Positions 7,689-15,135 of a stretch of DNA of 44,996 bases are shown here, in pieces. Positions within the stretch are counted from its first letter, which is position 1, and every line of letters starts with the position of its first letter. The DNA lies in NCBI RefSeq assembly GCF_900141985.1, contig NZ_FQZK01000035.1:1-44996 (forward strand). Direction: 5' to 3'. The stretch comes from Nocardiopsis flavescens (GTDB lineage: Bacteria; Actinomycetota; Actinomycetes; Streptosporangiales; Streptosporangiaceae). The notes under the pieces are model-generated. The model did no database searches. It was not told the DNA's origin and saw nothing but the letters and a program-made list of their open reading frames with translations. Both the position numbers and the translations under genes were made by a program.

Positions 7689-7904
7689 TCAGCCCCCCTG
7701 CACGGCGGTGAGGACGTCGACGCGGTCGCCCGCCCCCAGGCGGGTGCCGGACCAGGCGGTGCGGCGCACCACCTCGTCGTTGACGGCGACGGCGATGCCC
7801 CCGGGGATCGCGTCGGCCCCCGCGGCGGTCAGGTCGCGCACGATCTCCTCGACCGTGACGGTGTCGGCGGCCTCTCGGCGGTCGCCGTTGACGATCAGCT
7901 CCAC
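7689..7904 (-). CDS. thiS: sulfur carrier protein ThiS
   Basis: This is a small ubiquitin-fold sulfur carrier of 71 aa that ends in Gly-Gly (AVQGG), the terminus that is adenylated and converted to thiocarboxylate. It starts with a short MELIVNGD strand and contains IAVAVNDEVV. The GTG at 7904 is preferred because GGAG lies 8 nt upstream and the length fits the family. A second GTG at 7913 overlaps the thiO stop by 4 nt and would add three residues. It is co-transcribed with thiO and thiG. Confidence 0.93.
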   Translation of the reverse strand: MELIVNGDRREAADTVTVEEIVRDLTAAGADAIPGGIAVAVNDEVVRRTAWSGTRLGAGDRVDVLTAVQGG

Positions 7905-7909
7905 AGCTC

Positions 7910-9148
7910 TCACTCCCACGTCGTCGTCTCGTCGGCACGGTCGGCGGCGAACCGCTCCGCGTACCCGGGAAGGGTCCCGGTGGTCAGGGCGCGGGCCATG
8001 ACCTCCCCGGTGACCGGGGTCAGCAGCACCCCGTGCCGGAAGTGCCCCCCGGCCAGGTGCAGGCCGGGGACCCGGGTGGGTCCCAGCAGGGGCTCGTTGT
8101 CGGGGGACCCGGGGCGCAGGCCCACGCAGGTCTCGGTGATCTCCAGCTCGGTCACCCCGGGCACCAGCTCGCGGGCGTCCCGGAGCACCTGCCACAGCCC
8201 GCCCACGGTCGGGGAGGTGTCGTAGCCCAGCTCCTCCTGGGTGGCGCCGATGACGACCTCGCCGTCGGCGCGCGGCACCAGGTACACGGGGAAGCCGCGG
8301 ACCAGGCCCCGGACCGTCCGCCCCACCAGGGGCGGTTCCCCGGCGGGCACGCGGGTGCGCAGCAGCTGGCCCTTGACCGGGCGCAGCGGCGGCACCACGG
8401 GCTCGGGCAGGCCGATCCGGTCGCTCCAGCACCCGGCCGCGACCACCGCCTGGTCGGCGGGCAGCACGCGGCCGTCGTCCAGGACGACGCCCAGCCGGGC
8501 GCCCCGCGGGCCGGGCCGCTCCACGGAGGCGACCCGGGCGCCGACCTCGGCGACGCCGGCGCGCGCTCCCGCCGCGGCCAGGGCGCGCAGCAGCAGGCGC
8601 GGGTCCACCGAGTGGTCGTCGGGGGCGAGCACGCCGCCGCGCACCGACGGGGCCAGCACCGGCTCCAGGCGTCGGCACTCGCGGCCGGTCAGCCGCTCGG
8701 TGGCCACGCCCAGGCGCCGCTGCAGCTTGTGCAGGCGGTCCAGGACCGCCAGGTCGTCGGCGTCGAAGGCGACCAGCAGCGTGCCGGTGGCGCGGTACCC
8801 CACCTCCAGGCCGCTCGCCTCCTCCAGTTCGGCGACGAACCCCGGGAACAGGGCGGCCGAGCGGATGCCGAACTCCATGAGCGGCTCCTCGCCGAACACC
8901 GCCTCGGTGGCCGGGGTGAGCATGCCCGCCGCGACGGCGGAGGCGGCCCGGGCCCGGGCCGGGTCGGCGACCGGGTCGGGTTCGACCAGCGTGACCCGCA
9001 GCCCGGCCTGCGCCGCCCGCCAGGCGGTGACCCGCCCGGCCAGGCCGCCGCCGGCCACGACCACGCCGGGGCCCGGTGCATCGGGGGCCGGCGCGTCAGA
9101 GGTAGGACGAATCGTGTCGGGCTCTGGCCCGGTGCCCGGAACGCGCAC
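7910..9148 (-). CDS. thiO: glycine oxidase ThiO
   Basis: ThiO is an FAD enzyme that oxidises glycine to dehydroglycine (iminoacetate), the glycine-derived input for ThiG. The 412-aa protein has a GxGxxG dinucleotide motif (VVVAGGGLAGRVTAWRAA) after a roughly 28-residue Pro/Asp-rich lead. It also shows TLVEPD at the end of the second strand, an ASAVAAGMLTPATEA block, LLLRALAAAGARAG, VVAAGCWS and the C-terminal GLRPGSPDNEPLLGPT and LAGGHFRHGVLLTP. The GTG at 9148 has GGAGG about 8 nt upstream. It is the first gene of the operon and starts 14 nt after the riboswitch. Confidence 0.95.
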   Translation of the reverse strand: MRVPGTGPEPDTIRPTSDAPAPDAPGPGVVVAGGGLAGRVTAWRAAQAGLRVTLVEPDPVADPARARAASAVAAGMLTPATEAVFGEEPLMEFGIRSAALFPGFVAELEEASGLEVGYRATGTLLVAFDADDLAVLDRLHKLQRRLGVATERLTGRECRRLEPVLAPSVRGGVLAPDDHSVDPRLLLRALAAAGARAGVAEVGARVASVERPGPRGARLGVVLDDGRVLPADQAVVAAGCWSDRIGLPEPVVPPLRPVKGQLLRTRVPAGEPPLVGRTVRGLVRGFPVYLVPRADGEVVIGATQEELGYDTSPTVGGLWQVLRDARELVPGVTELEITETCVGLRPGSPDNEPLLGPTRVPGLHLAGGHFRHGVLLTPVTGEVMARALTTGTLPGYAERFAADRADETTTWE

Positions 9149-9161
9149 GGTGCTGCCTCCG

Positions 9162-9248
9162 CTCCCTTCGCCGGCATGACCCGGATCAGGTTCGTGCGGT
9201 CGGGGGCTGCGGCCCCCCTCTCAGCCGGGTCCACCCGGCTCCCGCGGG
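9162..9248 (-). promoter_or_regulatory. TPP riboswitch (THI box)
   Basis: Read on the minus strand it shows the conserved parts in order: GCGGGAGCC, CTGAGAGG, then GACCG...GAACCTGATCCGGGTCATG and CCGGCGAAGGGAG. The 3' end lies close to the thiO ribosome site (GGAGG), which suggests control of translation start. It governs thiO-thiS-thiG; thiE, transcribed the other way, has no such element. Confidence 0.97.
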
Positions 9249-9267
9249 ACGTCTGTGTTCGCCCCAC

Positions 9268-9273
9268 ATACTA
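9268..9273 (-). promoter_or_regulatory. -10 box of the thi operon
   Basis: TAGTAT on the minus strand lies about 20 nt before the riboswitch, the distance expected for a transcript that begins just upstream of it. No clear -35 is seen. Confidence 0.55.
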
Positions 9274-9356
9274 CGGCCCCCGCTCCGGTGCGGCCGAGCC
9301 GGCGTCCGCGGCGCGCTCGGTGCCCGTGCGGGCTCCGCCTGTGGCAGATTGGTGGG

Positions 9357-9716
9357 GTGACATCTAGTGATTCCAACCTCGACACGCTGGTCGGCGAGTG
9401 GCTGACCCTCCGGGAGGCGGCCGCGCCGCTGGGCGTGAGCCCGAACCGCATCAAGACGCTCATCCGCGAGAACCGGCTCATGGGAGTGGTCCGCGGCGGC
9501 GAGCTCTCGATCCCGGCCGCGTTCATCGACGGCGACGACCTCGTCAAGGGGCTGCCCGGCACCCTGGTGCTGCTCAGCGACGCGGGCTACTCCACGGAGG
9601 AGGCGCTGCGCTGGCTCTTCACCCCGGACGACACCCTGCCCGGAACGCCGATCCTGGCGATGCGCGAGAACCGGGGCACCGAGGTGCGCCGCCGCGCCCA
9701 GGGCCTGGCCTTCTGA
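9357..9716 (+). CDS. Rv2175c-like DNA-binding protein
   Basis: This is a 119-aa winged-helix/MerR-like protein. EWLTLREAAAPLGVSPNRIK (about 14-33) forms the helix-turn-helix. It is followed by a short wing (VVRGGELSIPAAF) and a C-terminal helical domain with GLPGTLVLLSDAGYS, EEALRWLFTPDD and the family ending NRGTEVRRRAQ(G/A)LAF. In M. tuberculosis the homologue is a substrate of PknL and sits next to it; here a PASTA kinase lies 3 kb away across the thi genes. The GTG at 9357 is chosen over an upstream ATG at 9255, which would read back through a region overlapping the TPP riboswitch. There is no strong ribosome site; the transcript may be leaderless. Confidence 0.9.
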   Translation: MTSSDSNLDTLVGEWLTLREAAAPLGVSPNRIKTLIRENRLMGVVRGGELSIPAAFIDGDDLVKGLPGTLVLLSDAGYSTEEALRWLFTPDDTLPGTPILAMRENRGTEVRRRAQGLAF

Positions 9717-9753
9717 CCCCTGCGGGGCGGGCGCGCCCGCGTCGCCCGCCCCC

Positions 9754-9782
9754 TTGGGCAGGGCCGGACCAGGCCCTAGGCT
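9754..9782 (+). promoter_or_regulatory. thiE promoter (leaderless)
   Basis: TTGGGC (9754-9759), a 17-nt spacer and TAGGCT (9777-9782) are followed after 7 nt by the GTG start at 9790. This matches sigma-70 spacing and a transcript beginning at the start codon. Confidence 0.7.
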
Positions 9783-9789
9783 GGTGGGC

Positions 9790-10455
9790 GTGAGGACCAG
9801 CCACGGAACCAGCCTGCGCAAGCGCCTGGACGCATCCCTTCTGTACCTGTGCACCGACGCCCGACGCGAGCGCGGTGATCTCGCGGAGTTCGCCGAAGCC
9901 GCCCTGTCCGGGGGAGTGGACATCCTCCAGCTCCGGGACAAGGGCCTGGAGGCGCGCGAGGAGCTCGCCGCGCTGGAGGTGCTGCGGGAGGCGTGCGAGC
10001 GGCACGGCGCCCTGCTCGCGGTCAACGACCGCGCCGACATCGCCCGCGCCGTGCGCGCGGACGTGCTCCACCTGGGGCAGCGCGACCTGCCGGTGCCCAT
10101 GGCCCGGGACGTCGTCGGCGCCGACCCGCTGATCGGGCGCTCCAACAACGACATCGACGCCGCGCTGGCCTCCGCCGAGGAGCCGGGCAGCGACTACTTC
10201 TGCGTCGGTCCGGTCTGGGCCACGCCCACCAAGCCGGGGCGCCCCGCGGCCGGGACCGCCCTGGTGGAGCGGGCCGCGGCGCTGGGGACCGACCGGCCCT
10301 GGTTCGCGATCGGCGGCATCGACGCCGACTCCGTGGACCGGGTCCTGGACGCGGGGGCCCGGCGGATCGTCGTCGTGCGCGCCGTCACGGAGGCCGAGGA
10401 CCCGCGGGCCGCCGCCGCCGCGCTGCGCGCCCGCGTGGCCGCGCGCCTGGACTGA
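9790..10455 (+). CDS. thiE: thiamine-phosphate synthase ThiE
   Basis: ThiE joins HMP pyrophosphate and thiazole phosphate to thiamine phosphate. The 221-aa TIM-barrel protein shows ILQLRDKGLEAREELAALE, AVNDRADIA, LHLGQRDLPV, SNNDIDAALASAE, YFCVGPVWATPTKPGRP and the phosphate-binding FAIGGIDADS. The GTG at 9790 is set by the promoter spacing; 12 extra residues from a GTG at 9754 would overlap the -35 box. It is not downstream of the riboswitch and is separated from the thiOSG promoter by the Rv2175c-like gene, so its regulation is probably distinct. Confidence 0.96.
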   Translation: MRTSHGTSLRKRLDASLLYLCTDARRERGDLAEFAEAALSGGVDILQLRDKGLEAREELAALEVLREACERHGALLAVNDRADIARAVRADVLHLGQRDLPVPMARDVVGADPLIGRSNNDIDAALASAEEPGSDYFCVGPVWATPTKPGRPAAGTALVERAAALGTDRPWFAIGGIDADSVDRVLDAGARRIVVVRAVTEAEDPRAAAAALRARVAARLD

Positions 10456-10456
10456 G

Positions 10457-10506
10457 CGGACCCGCCGGCCCCGGACCCCGCGCGGGGTCCGGGGCCGGCG
10501 GGTCCG
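10457..10506. terminator. 50-bp perfect palindrome, bidirectional terminator
   Basis: Two 25-nt arms (10457-10481, 10482-10506) are exact reverse complements with no intervening base. The palindrome begins 2 nt after the thiE stop and ends 8 nt before the stop of the convergent permease gene. Confidence 0.85.
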
Positions 10507-10514
10507 GACCGGTG

Positions 10515-11279
10515 TCAGCGCCGGCCGGCGGCCCGCCGGAACAGCCACCCGGTGAGCGCCGCCCCCGCCAGGCCCAGGGCGGTCAGCCACAGCACCGCGG
10601 CCCAGGCGTGCTCCCCCGGGCCCGCGCCCGAGGTGAGCGCGCGCAGCGTCTCGGTGACCGGGGTGACGGGCTGGTGCGCGGCCACCCCGTGCAGGAACCC
10701 GGGCAGTCCCTCCACCGGGACGAACGCGGTGGAGAGGTAGGGCGGGAAGAGTGCCGCGAACGCGAAGGTCGCGGCGGTGTCGGGGCCGCCCGAGGCCAGG
10801 CCCCAGGCGGCGGCCAGCACGGTCAGCACCGTGATGTACCCGGCCACCAGCGCGGCGGCGCCCAGCCACTCCAGGGGCCCGGCCTGCGGCCGAAAGCCCA
10901 GGGCCACCGCCACCAGCAGCACGATCGCCGTGGACAGCAGGTTGCGCAGCACGCTGGCCGCCACGTGGCCGGTGATGACGGACGAGGCCCGGACCGGCAT
11001 GGTCCGCAGGCGCCGCACCACCCCCGTGGACAGGTCGGCGTGCACGGCCGTCGCGGTCATCGCCGCCCCGAAGCCGGCGCACAGGAGCATCACGCCCGGC
11101 GTCACGTACTCCACGTAGGAGCCCCCCGCCATGTCCTCCATGGCGGCCCCGAAGACGGTGACGAACAGGAGCATGATCGCGACCGGGGCCACCACGGCGG
11201 TCACGGTCCCGTCGGGGTCGCGCAGGGAGCGGACCAGGCAGCGGCCGGTCATCACCCGTTCGGCGCGCAGGAGGCTCAC
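10515..11279 (-). CDS. ABC-2 type transporter permease (drug exporter)
   Basis: This 254-aa membrane protein has about six hydrophobic segments: VVAPVAIMLLFVTVF, GVMLLCAGFGAAMTA, LLSTAIVLLVAVALGF, AALVAGYITVLTVLAAAWGL, FAFAALFPPYL, and a last one near the C terminus before RRAAGRR. FVPVEGLPGFL and HQPVTPVTETLRAL are typical of the DrrB/ABC-2 daunorubicin-type permease family. The GTG at 11279 overlaps the ATPase stop by 4 nt (GTGA), so the two are co-translated. Together they form a two-gene efflux pump. The substrate cannot be read from the sequence. Confidence 0.93.
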   Translation of the reverse strand: MSLLRAERVMTGRCLVRSLRDPDGTVTAVVAPVAIMLLFVTVFGAAMEDMAGGSYVEYVTPGVMLLCAGFGAAMTATAVHADLSTGVVRRLRTMPVRASSVITGHVAASVLRNLLSTAIVLLVAVALGFRPQAGPLEWLGAAALVAGYITVLTVLAAAWGLASGGPDTAATFAFAALFPPYLSTAFVPVEGLPGFLHGVAAHQPVTPVTETLRALTSGAGPGEHAWAAVLWLTALGLAGAALTGWLFRRAAGRR

Positions 11280-12175
11280 GGCCGACCGCCCCCGTTCCCG
11301 GTCAGGGCGAGGAACACGTCGTCCATGCCCGGTCCGCGCACCGCCACCCGGGAGACGGCGATCCCGGCCCGGTGCCGTTCGTCGAGCACCCGCCGCAGGT
11401 GGTCCGCGGTGGCCTCCCCGGGGACGCGCTCGGTGCCGCCGTCCGCCAGGGACAGCTCGATCCACTCCCCGCCCACGCGGTCCTTGAGCTCGGCGGGGCT
11501 GCCCTGTGCGACGATCCGCCCGCGGTCGAGCACGGCGATCCGGTCGGCCAGCACGTCGGCCTCCTCCAGGTACTGGGTGGTGAGCAGGACGGTGGTCCCG
11601 TCGGCGGCCAGTGCGCCGATCGTGCGCCACAGGGCCCGCCGGGCCCGGGTGTCCATGCCGGTGGTGGGCTCGTCCAGGAACAGGACCGCGGGGGACCCGG
11701 TCAGTCCCGCGGCCAGGTCCAGGCGGCGGCGCATGCCGCCGGAGTACTCGGCGACCCGCCGGTCGGCGGCGTCGGCCAGGTCGAAGCGCTCCAGCAGCGC
11801 GGCCGCGCGGTCCCGGGCGGCGCGGCGCCCGGCGCCCAGCAGGCGGGCCACCATGACCAGGTTCTCCCGGCCGGTGAGCTCTTCGTCGACGGTCGCGTAC
11901 TGGCCGGTGGCGCTGATCACGTGCCGCACCCGGCGGGCCCGGCGCACCACGTCCAGGCCCAGGACCTCGGCGGTGCCCGCGTCGGGGCGGACCAGGGTCG
12001 TCAGCACGTCTATGAGGGTGGTCTTGCCCGCCCCGTTGGGGCCCAGCAGGGCGAAGACGCCCCCGGCGGGCACGTCCAGGTCGATCCCCGCCAGGACCTC
12101 GGCGCCGCCGTAGGCCTTGCGCAGACCCCGGACGACGACGGCGGGTGCCGCACCGGGGAGGGTTCTGGTTTCCAT
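11276..12175 (-). CDS. ABC transporter ATP-binding protein (DrrA-like)
   Basis: The 299-aa ATPase has Walker A GPNGAGKT, a Q-loop in SATGQYATVDEELTGREN, signature YSGGMRRRLDLA, Walker B VLFLDEPTTGMD, and LLTTQYLEEAD with the switch region just beyond. The 'ATGQYATVDEELTGREN' block and the roughly 85-residue C-terminal domain are typical of daunorubicin-resistance type exporters. It probably drives the permease encoded directly downstream. The ATG at 12175 follows a TACGCT -10 box by 7 nt, suggesting a leaderless transcript. The promoter contains a 21-bp near-palindrome shared with the divergent tetR-like gene. Confidence 0.95.
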   Translation of the reverse strand: METRTLPGAAPAVVVRGLRKAYGGAEVLAGIDLDVPAGGVFALLGPNGAGKTTLIDVLTTLVRPDAGTAEVLGLDVVRRARRVRHVISATGQYATVDEELTGRENLVMVARLLGAGRRAARDRAAALLERFDLADAADRRVAEYSGGMRRRLDLAAGLTGSPAVLFLDEPTTGMDTRARRALWRTIGALAADGTTVLLTTQYLEEADVLADRIAVLDRGRIVAQGSPAELKDRVGGEWIELSLADGGTERVPGEATADHLRRVLDERHRAGIAVSRVAVRGPGMDDVFLALTGNGGGRP

Positions 12176-12192
12176 GTTCTACAGCGTAACAC

Positions 12193-12213
12193 TTACGCAG
12201 TATTACTGCGCAA
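12193..12213. promoter_or_regulatory. probable TetR operator between the divergent exporter and regulator genes
   Basis: CGCAGTA-T-TACTGCG is a perfect 15-bp inverted repeat centred on 12203, extended by TT/AA outside one mismatch to 21 bp. On the minus strand it lies between TTGCGC and the -10 TACGCT of the ATPase gene, so bound repressor would block that promoter. Further TACGC/GCGTA half-sites flank it. Confidence 0.7.
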
Positions 12214-12266
12214 CCCCTACGCGGTAAGCGTCCGTGCCCGGCCCCCGCCGTCACTACGCTGGAGGC

Positions 12267-13046
12267 ATGCCAGAACAGGAGGCCGACCCGGCCCTCGTGA
12301 TCCCCAAGGCCCTGCTGTCCGCGTGGGGCGCGCACCCCGTCAGCCGCAAGGGCCCCCGGCCCCGGCTGACGGTCGAGCGGATCGTGGCGGTGGCCGTGGA
12401 ACTCGGCGACCGGTACGGGCCCGAGGCCATCACCATGAGCCGCACCGCCGCCGAGCTGGGCGCGGGGACCATGTCCCTGTACCGCTACGTCGAGTCCCGC
12501 GCCGACCTGCTCCTGCTGGCCGTGGACGCCGCCCTGGGCGCCCCGCCCCCGCTCGCCGGCGCCACCTGGCGCGAGCGCACGGCCGGCCTGGCCCGGGGCC
12601 TGCGCCGGGTCTACCGCGCCCACCCCTGGGCGGCCGAGGTCCCCGTCACGGCCGAGCCCCTGGCCCCCTCGTTCGTCCGCTGGACCGAGGAGGGGCTCAC
12701 CGCCCTGGAGGAGAGCGGCCTGGACGTCTCCGAGCGCGCCCAGGTCCTCATCCTGCTGTGGACCTACGCCCGCGCGGAGGGGGAGCTGGCCCGGGACCAG
12801 GCCCGGGTCCGCGAGAGCGAGGCCCTGGACGCCGCCACAGCGCACCGGGCCTTCCGGCACCGGCTGCGCACCCTCGTTCCCGAGGACGCCTACCCCCGCG
12901 TGCGCGAGCTGCTGGCCGGGGACCTGCTGGCCCCGGAACGGGAGCCGCGGGACGACGGAACGGAGCGGGACGACGCGGAGTTCGACCTGGCCGTCGGCCT
13001 CATCCTCGACGGCGTGCAGGCCCGGGCGGCCCGCTCCGGGGCGTGA
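12267..13046 (+). CDS. TetR-family transcriptional regulator
   Basis: This is a 259-aa repressor. The N-terminal DNA-binding domain (about 35-85) includes LTVERIVAVAVELGDRYG and the helix-turn-helix ITMSRTAAELGAGTMSLYRY. The large C-terminal ligand domain has the TetR_C pattern common to regulators of drug exporters. The ATG at 12267 is chosen because a TACGCT box and GGAGG both lie just upstream; the frame extends 11 codons further with no signal. It is divergent from the ABC exporter and most likely represses it through the palindrome at 12193. Confidence 0.93.
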   Translation: MPEQEADPALVIPKALLSAWGAHPVSRKGPRPRLTVERIVAVAVELGDRYGPEAITMSRTAAELGAGTMSLYRYVESRADLLLLAVDAALGAPPPLAGATWRERTAGLARGLRRVYRAHPWAAEVPVTAEPLAPSFVRWTEEGLTALEESGLDVSERAQVLILLWTYARAEGELARDQARVRESEALDAATAHRAFRHRLRTLVPEDAYPRVRELLAGDLLAPEREPRDDGTERDDAEFDLAVGLILDGVQARAARSGA

Positions 13047-13049
13047 CCT

Positions 13050-14048
13050 TCAGGGGGTCAGCAGCACCTTGCCGGCGACCCGGCGCTCCTCCAGCGCCCG
13101 GTGGGCCTGCGCGGCCCGTTCCAGGGGCAGGGTCAGGCCGATGTGCGGGACCAGCTCCCCGGACCGCGCCAGCTCCAGGGCCTCGTCCAGGGCGCCGGCC
13201 GCGCCCTCGACCCCGGCCTTGACGTCCAACAGGCCGAAGGCCCGTACCCCGTGCTCGCGGGCCCGGGCGGGCTCGATCTCGGCGAACCGTCCCCCGGCCG
13301 ACCCGTAGTTGACGAACCGCCCGCCCGCGGCGACGGTGGTGAAGGCGGCCTCGCCCAGCGAGGAGCCCGCCCCGTCCAGGACGGTGTCCACGCCGGCGCC
13401 GCCGGTGAGCTCCATGACGCGGTCGGTCCACCCCGGCAGGGAGTAGTCGACCGTCTCGTGCGCCCCCAGGCGCCGGGCCAGGTCGAGCTTGGCGCCTCCC
13501 CGGGCGGCGGCGATCACGCGCGCCCCGGCCCGGCGCGCCAGCTGTACCGACAGGCTGCCCGCGCCGCCGGCCGCCGCGGCCACCAGCACAGTCAGCCCGG
13601 GCCGGTGCCCGGCGGTCCGGGCGAGCGCCAGCGCGGTGGGCCCGTCGTGCAGCAGGGCCAGCGCGTGCCGCGGTTCGACCCCCTCGGGGACCCGGACCAG
13701 GTCGGCCGCGGGGACCACCGCCCGCTCGGCGTACCCGCCGACCGGGAGCCGGCCGCCCCCCTGCGCGGGCTCCCCGGTGTCGGCCACCACCCGGGCCCCC
13801 GTCCAGGTCGGGTCCGTGCCGGGGCCGGTCCGGGTCACCGTTCCCGCGACCCCGGTGCCGGGGACGTAGGGGGGAGTCACGGGGAAGTGGTCGCGCTCCC
13901 GGCCGGAGCGGACCAGGACCTCCAGGTACATCACGTTGGCGGCCTCGACCTCGATCTCGACCGTGCCGGGCCGCAGTCCGGGGTCGGGGACCTCCCGGGC
14001 CACCAGGACCTCGGGGCCGCCGAACCGGTCCACTCGTACCGCGCGCAT
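13050..14048 (-). CDS. zinc-free NADPH:quinone oxidoreductase-like protein (MDR superfamily)
   Basis: The 332-aa medium-chain dehydrogenase starts MRAVRVDRFGGPEVL. It shows PPYVPGTGVAGTV, the nucleotide-binding motif VLVAAAAGGAGSLSVQLARR, ARRLGAHETVDYS, VDTVLDGAGSSLGEAAF and the ending ALEERRVAGKVLLTP. It lacks the structural zinc cysteines of alcohol dehydrogenases, so it belongs to the quinone-reductase (QOR) group. The ATG at 14048 has GGAGGGG about 8 nt upstream; a longer frame to 14099 is rejected. It converges with the tetR-like gene 3 nt away. A MerR/SoxR-like palindrome in its promoter suggests induction by redox-cycling compounds. Confidence 0.93.
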   Translation of the reverse strand: MRAVRVDRFGGPEVLVAREVPDPGLRPGTVEIEVEAANVMYLEVLVRSGRERDHFPVTPPYVPGTGVAGTVTRTGPGTDPTWTGARVVADTGEPAQGGGRLPVGGYAERAVVPAADLVRVPEGVEPRHALALLHDGPTALALARTAGHRPGLTVLVAAAAGGAGSLSVQLARRAGARVIAAARGGAKLDLARRLGAHETVDYSLPGWTDRVMELTGGAGVDTVLDGAGSSLGEAAFTTVAAGGRFVNYGSAGGRFAEIEPARAREHGVRAFGLLDVKAGVEGAAGALDEALELARSGELVPHIGLTLPLERAAQAHRALEERRVAGKVLLTP

Positions 14049-14105
14049 GGGTCTTCCCCTCCGATGGGAGTGCGCCGCGAGGACCGCGGCGACACCCACC
14101 CTCTA

Positions 14106-14125
14106 ACCTCAACTAATATTGAGGT
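14106..14125. promoter_or_regulatory. MerR-family (SoxR-like) operator
   Basis: ACCTCAACTAATATTGAGGT has 7-bp arms (ACCTCAA/TTGAGGT) around a 6-bp AT-rich centre. The outer CCTCAA...TTGAGG equals the arms of SoxR boxes such as CCTCAAGTTAACTTGAGG. On the minus strand its edge forms TTGACC, a good -35 for the oxidoreductase gene. Confidence 0.6.
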
Positions 14126-14185
14126 CAATGCCCGCGCAGCGGGAGCGCGGGCGGGGAGCGGCCCCGGGGGAGGGGCCCGGACCTC

Positions 14186-15067
14186 TCAGACGGACACGTG
14201 GGACAGGGCGCTCGGGTGGCGGCGCAGGAAGCCCTCGATCGACCGGGCCGGGTGCCCGGTCAGCTTCCGGACCGCGGTCGAGACCTCGTCCAGCTCCCCG
14301 GCGGCGATCGCCTCGTAGGAGGAGACCCACCCCTCCACCTCCCAGTCCGGCGCGCCGGTGCCCTTGCGGGACAGCAGCGCCTCCTCCCGGGTCTCGGGCA
14401 CGTAGCGGACGGTCCGGCCGGTCAGTGTGCTCAGCCGGTCCACGGTGGCGCCCAGGGAGAGCGCCTCGGGGCCGGTCAGGTCATAGGTCGCGTTCTCGTC
14501 GGCGGGGCCGGTCAGCACGGCCGCCGCCGCGTCGGCGATGTCGTCGCGGGCCACCCACGCCACCCGGCCGTCCCCGGCGGGGCCGCGCACCACGCCGTCG
14601 CCGTCCACCCACCGCGGCAGCAGGTCCAGGTACAGGGAGGGTCTCAGGAACGTGTACGCCACCCCCGTCGACCGGATGTGGGCCTCGGTGAAGAAGTGCG
14701 TCCGCGCGAACGTGAACGTCGAGGCCGGCCCGGCCCGCAGGAAGGACAGGTAGACGATCCGCGAGACCCCCGCCGCGACCGCCGCGTCCACCGCGCTCAG
14801 GTGCACCTCCATCCGGTCCCGCGACTCCGTCGCCGAGACCAGGAACAGCGTGTCCACCCCCCGGCACGCCCGCTCGAACCCGCGGGCGTCCTCGTAGTCC
14901 GCCATGGCCGCGCTGCTGCCCGGGTACTCGGGCGCGCGGTTGATGTCGCGTACGATGAGCCGCTGCGCCCGGCCCAGACGCGCGAGGCGGGCGGCAACGC
15001 GCCCGCCCACCGCCCCGGTCGACCCGGTCACCCCTATGGTGTGGTTTGTCATGTGATCGTCGCCCAT
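14186..15067 (-). CDS. NmrA-like NAD(P)-binding protein
   Basis: The 293-aa Rossmann-fold protein of the atypical SDR/NmrA group has TIGVTGSTGAVGGRVAARLA (GxxGxxG) near the N terminus, a VDTLFLVSATESRDR strand, GVSRIVYLSFLRAGP and TFLRPSLYLDLLPRW. Members act as NAD(P)H sensors or as oxidoreductases; no reaction can be assigned. The ATG at 15067 has AGGA about 7 nt upstream; the ATG at 15052 is an alternative start and gives the more usual MTNHTIGVTG beginning. It reads toward the quinone oxidoreductase gene, but the SoxR-like palindrome lies between them, so the two need not share a transcript. Confidence 0.93.
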   Translation of the reverse strand: MGDDHMTNHTIGVTGSTGAVGGRVAARLARLGRAQRLIVRDINRAPEYPGSSAAMADYEDARGFERACRGVDTLFLVSATESRDRMEVHLSAVDAAVAAGVSRIVYLSFLRAGPASTFTFARTHFFTEAHIRSTGVAYTFLRPSLYLDLLPRWVDGDGVVRGPAGDGRVAWVARDDIADAAAAVLTGPADENATYDLTGPEALSLGATVDRLSTLTGRTVRYVPETREEALLSRKGTGAPDWEVEGWVSSYEAIAAGELDEVSTAVRKLTGHPARSIEGFLRRHPSALSHVSV

Positions 15068-15089
15068 GACACCCCATCCTGAAGGACGA

Positions 15090-15124
15090 GGGCGTGCCGG
15101 GCACTCACCGGCACGCCCGTTTTT
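15090..15124. terminator. intrinsic terminator between the DUF418 and NmrA genes
   Basis: GGGCGTGCCGG (15090-15100) and CCGGCACGCCC (15108-15118) form an 11-bp stem. The T tract GTTTTT follows on the plus strand. On the minus strand the stem sits 18 nt past the DUF418 stop. Confidence 0.75.
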
Positions 15125-15135
15125 GCGCCCCCGGA

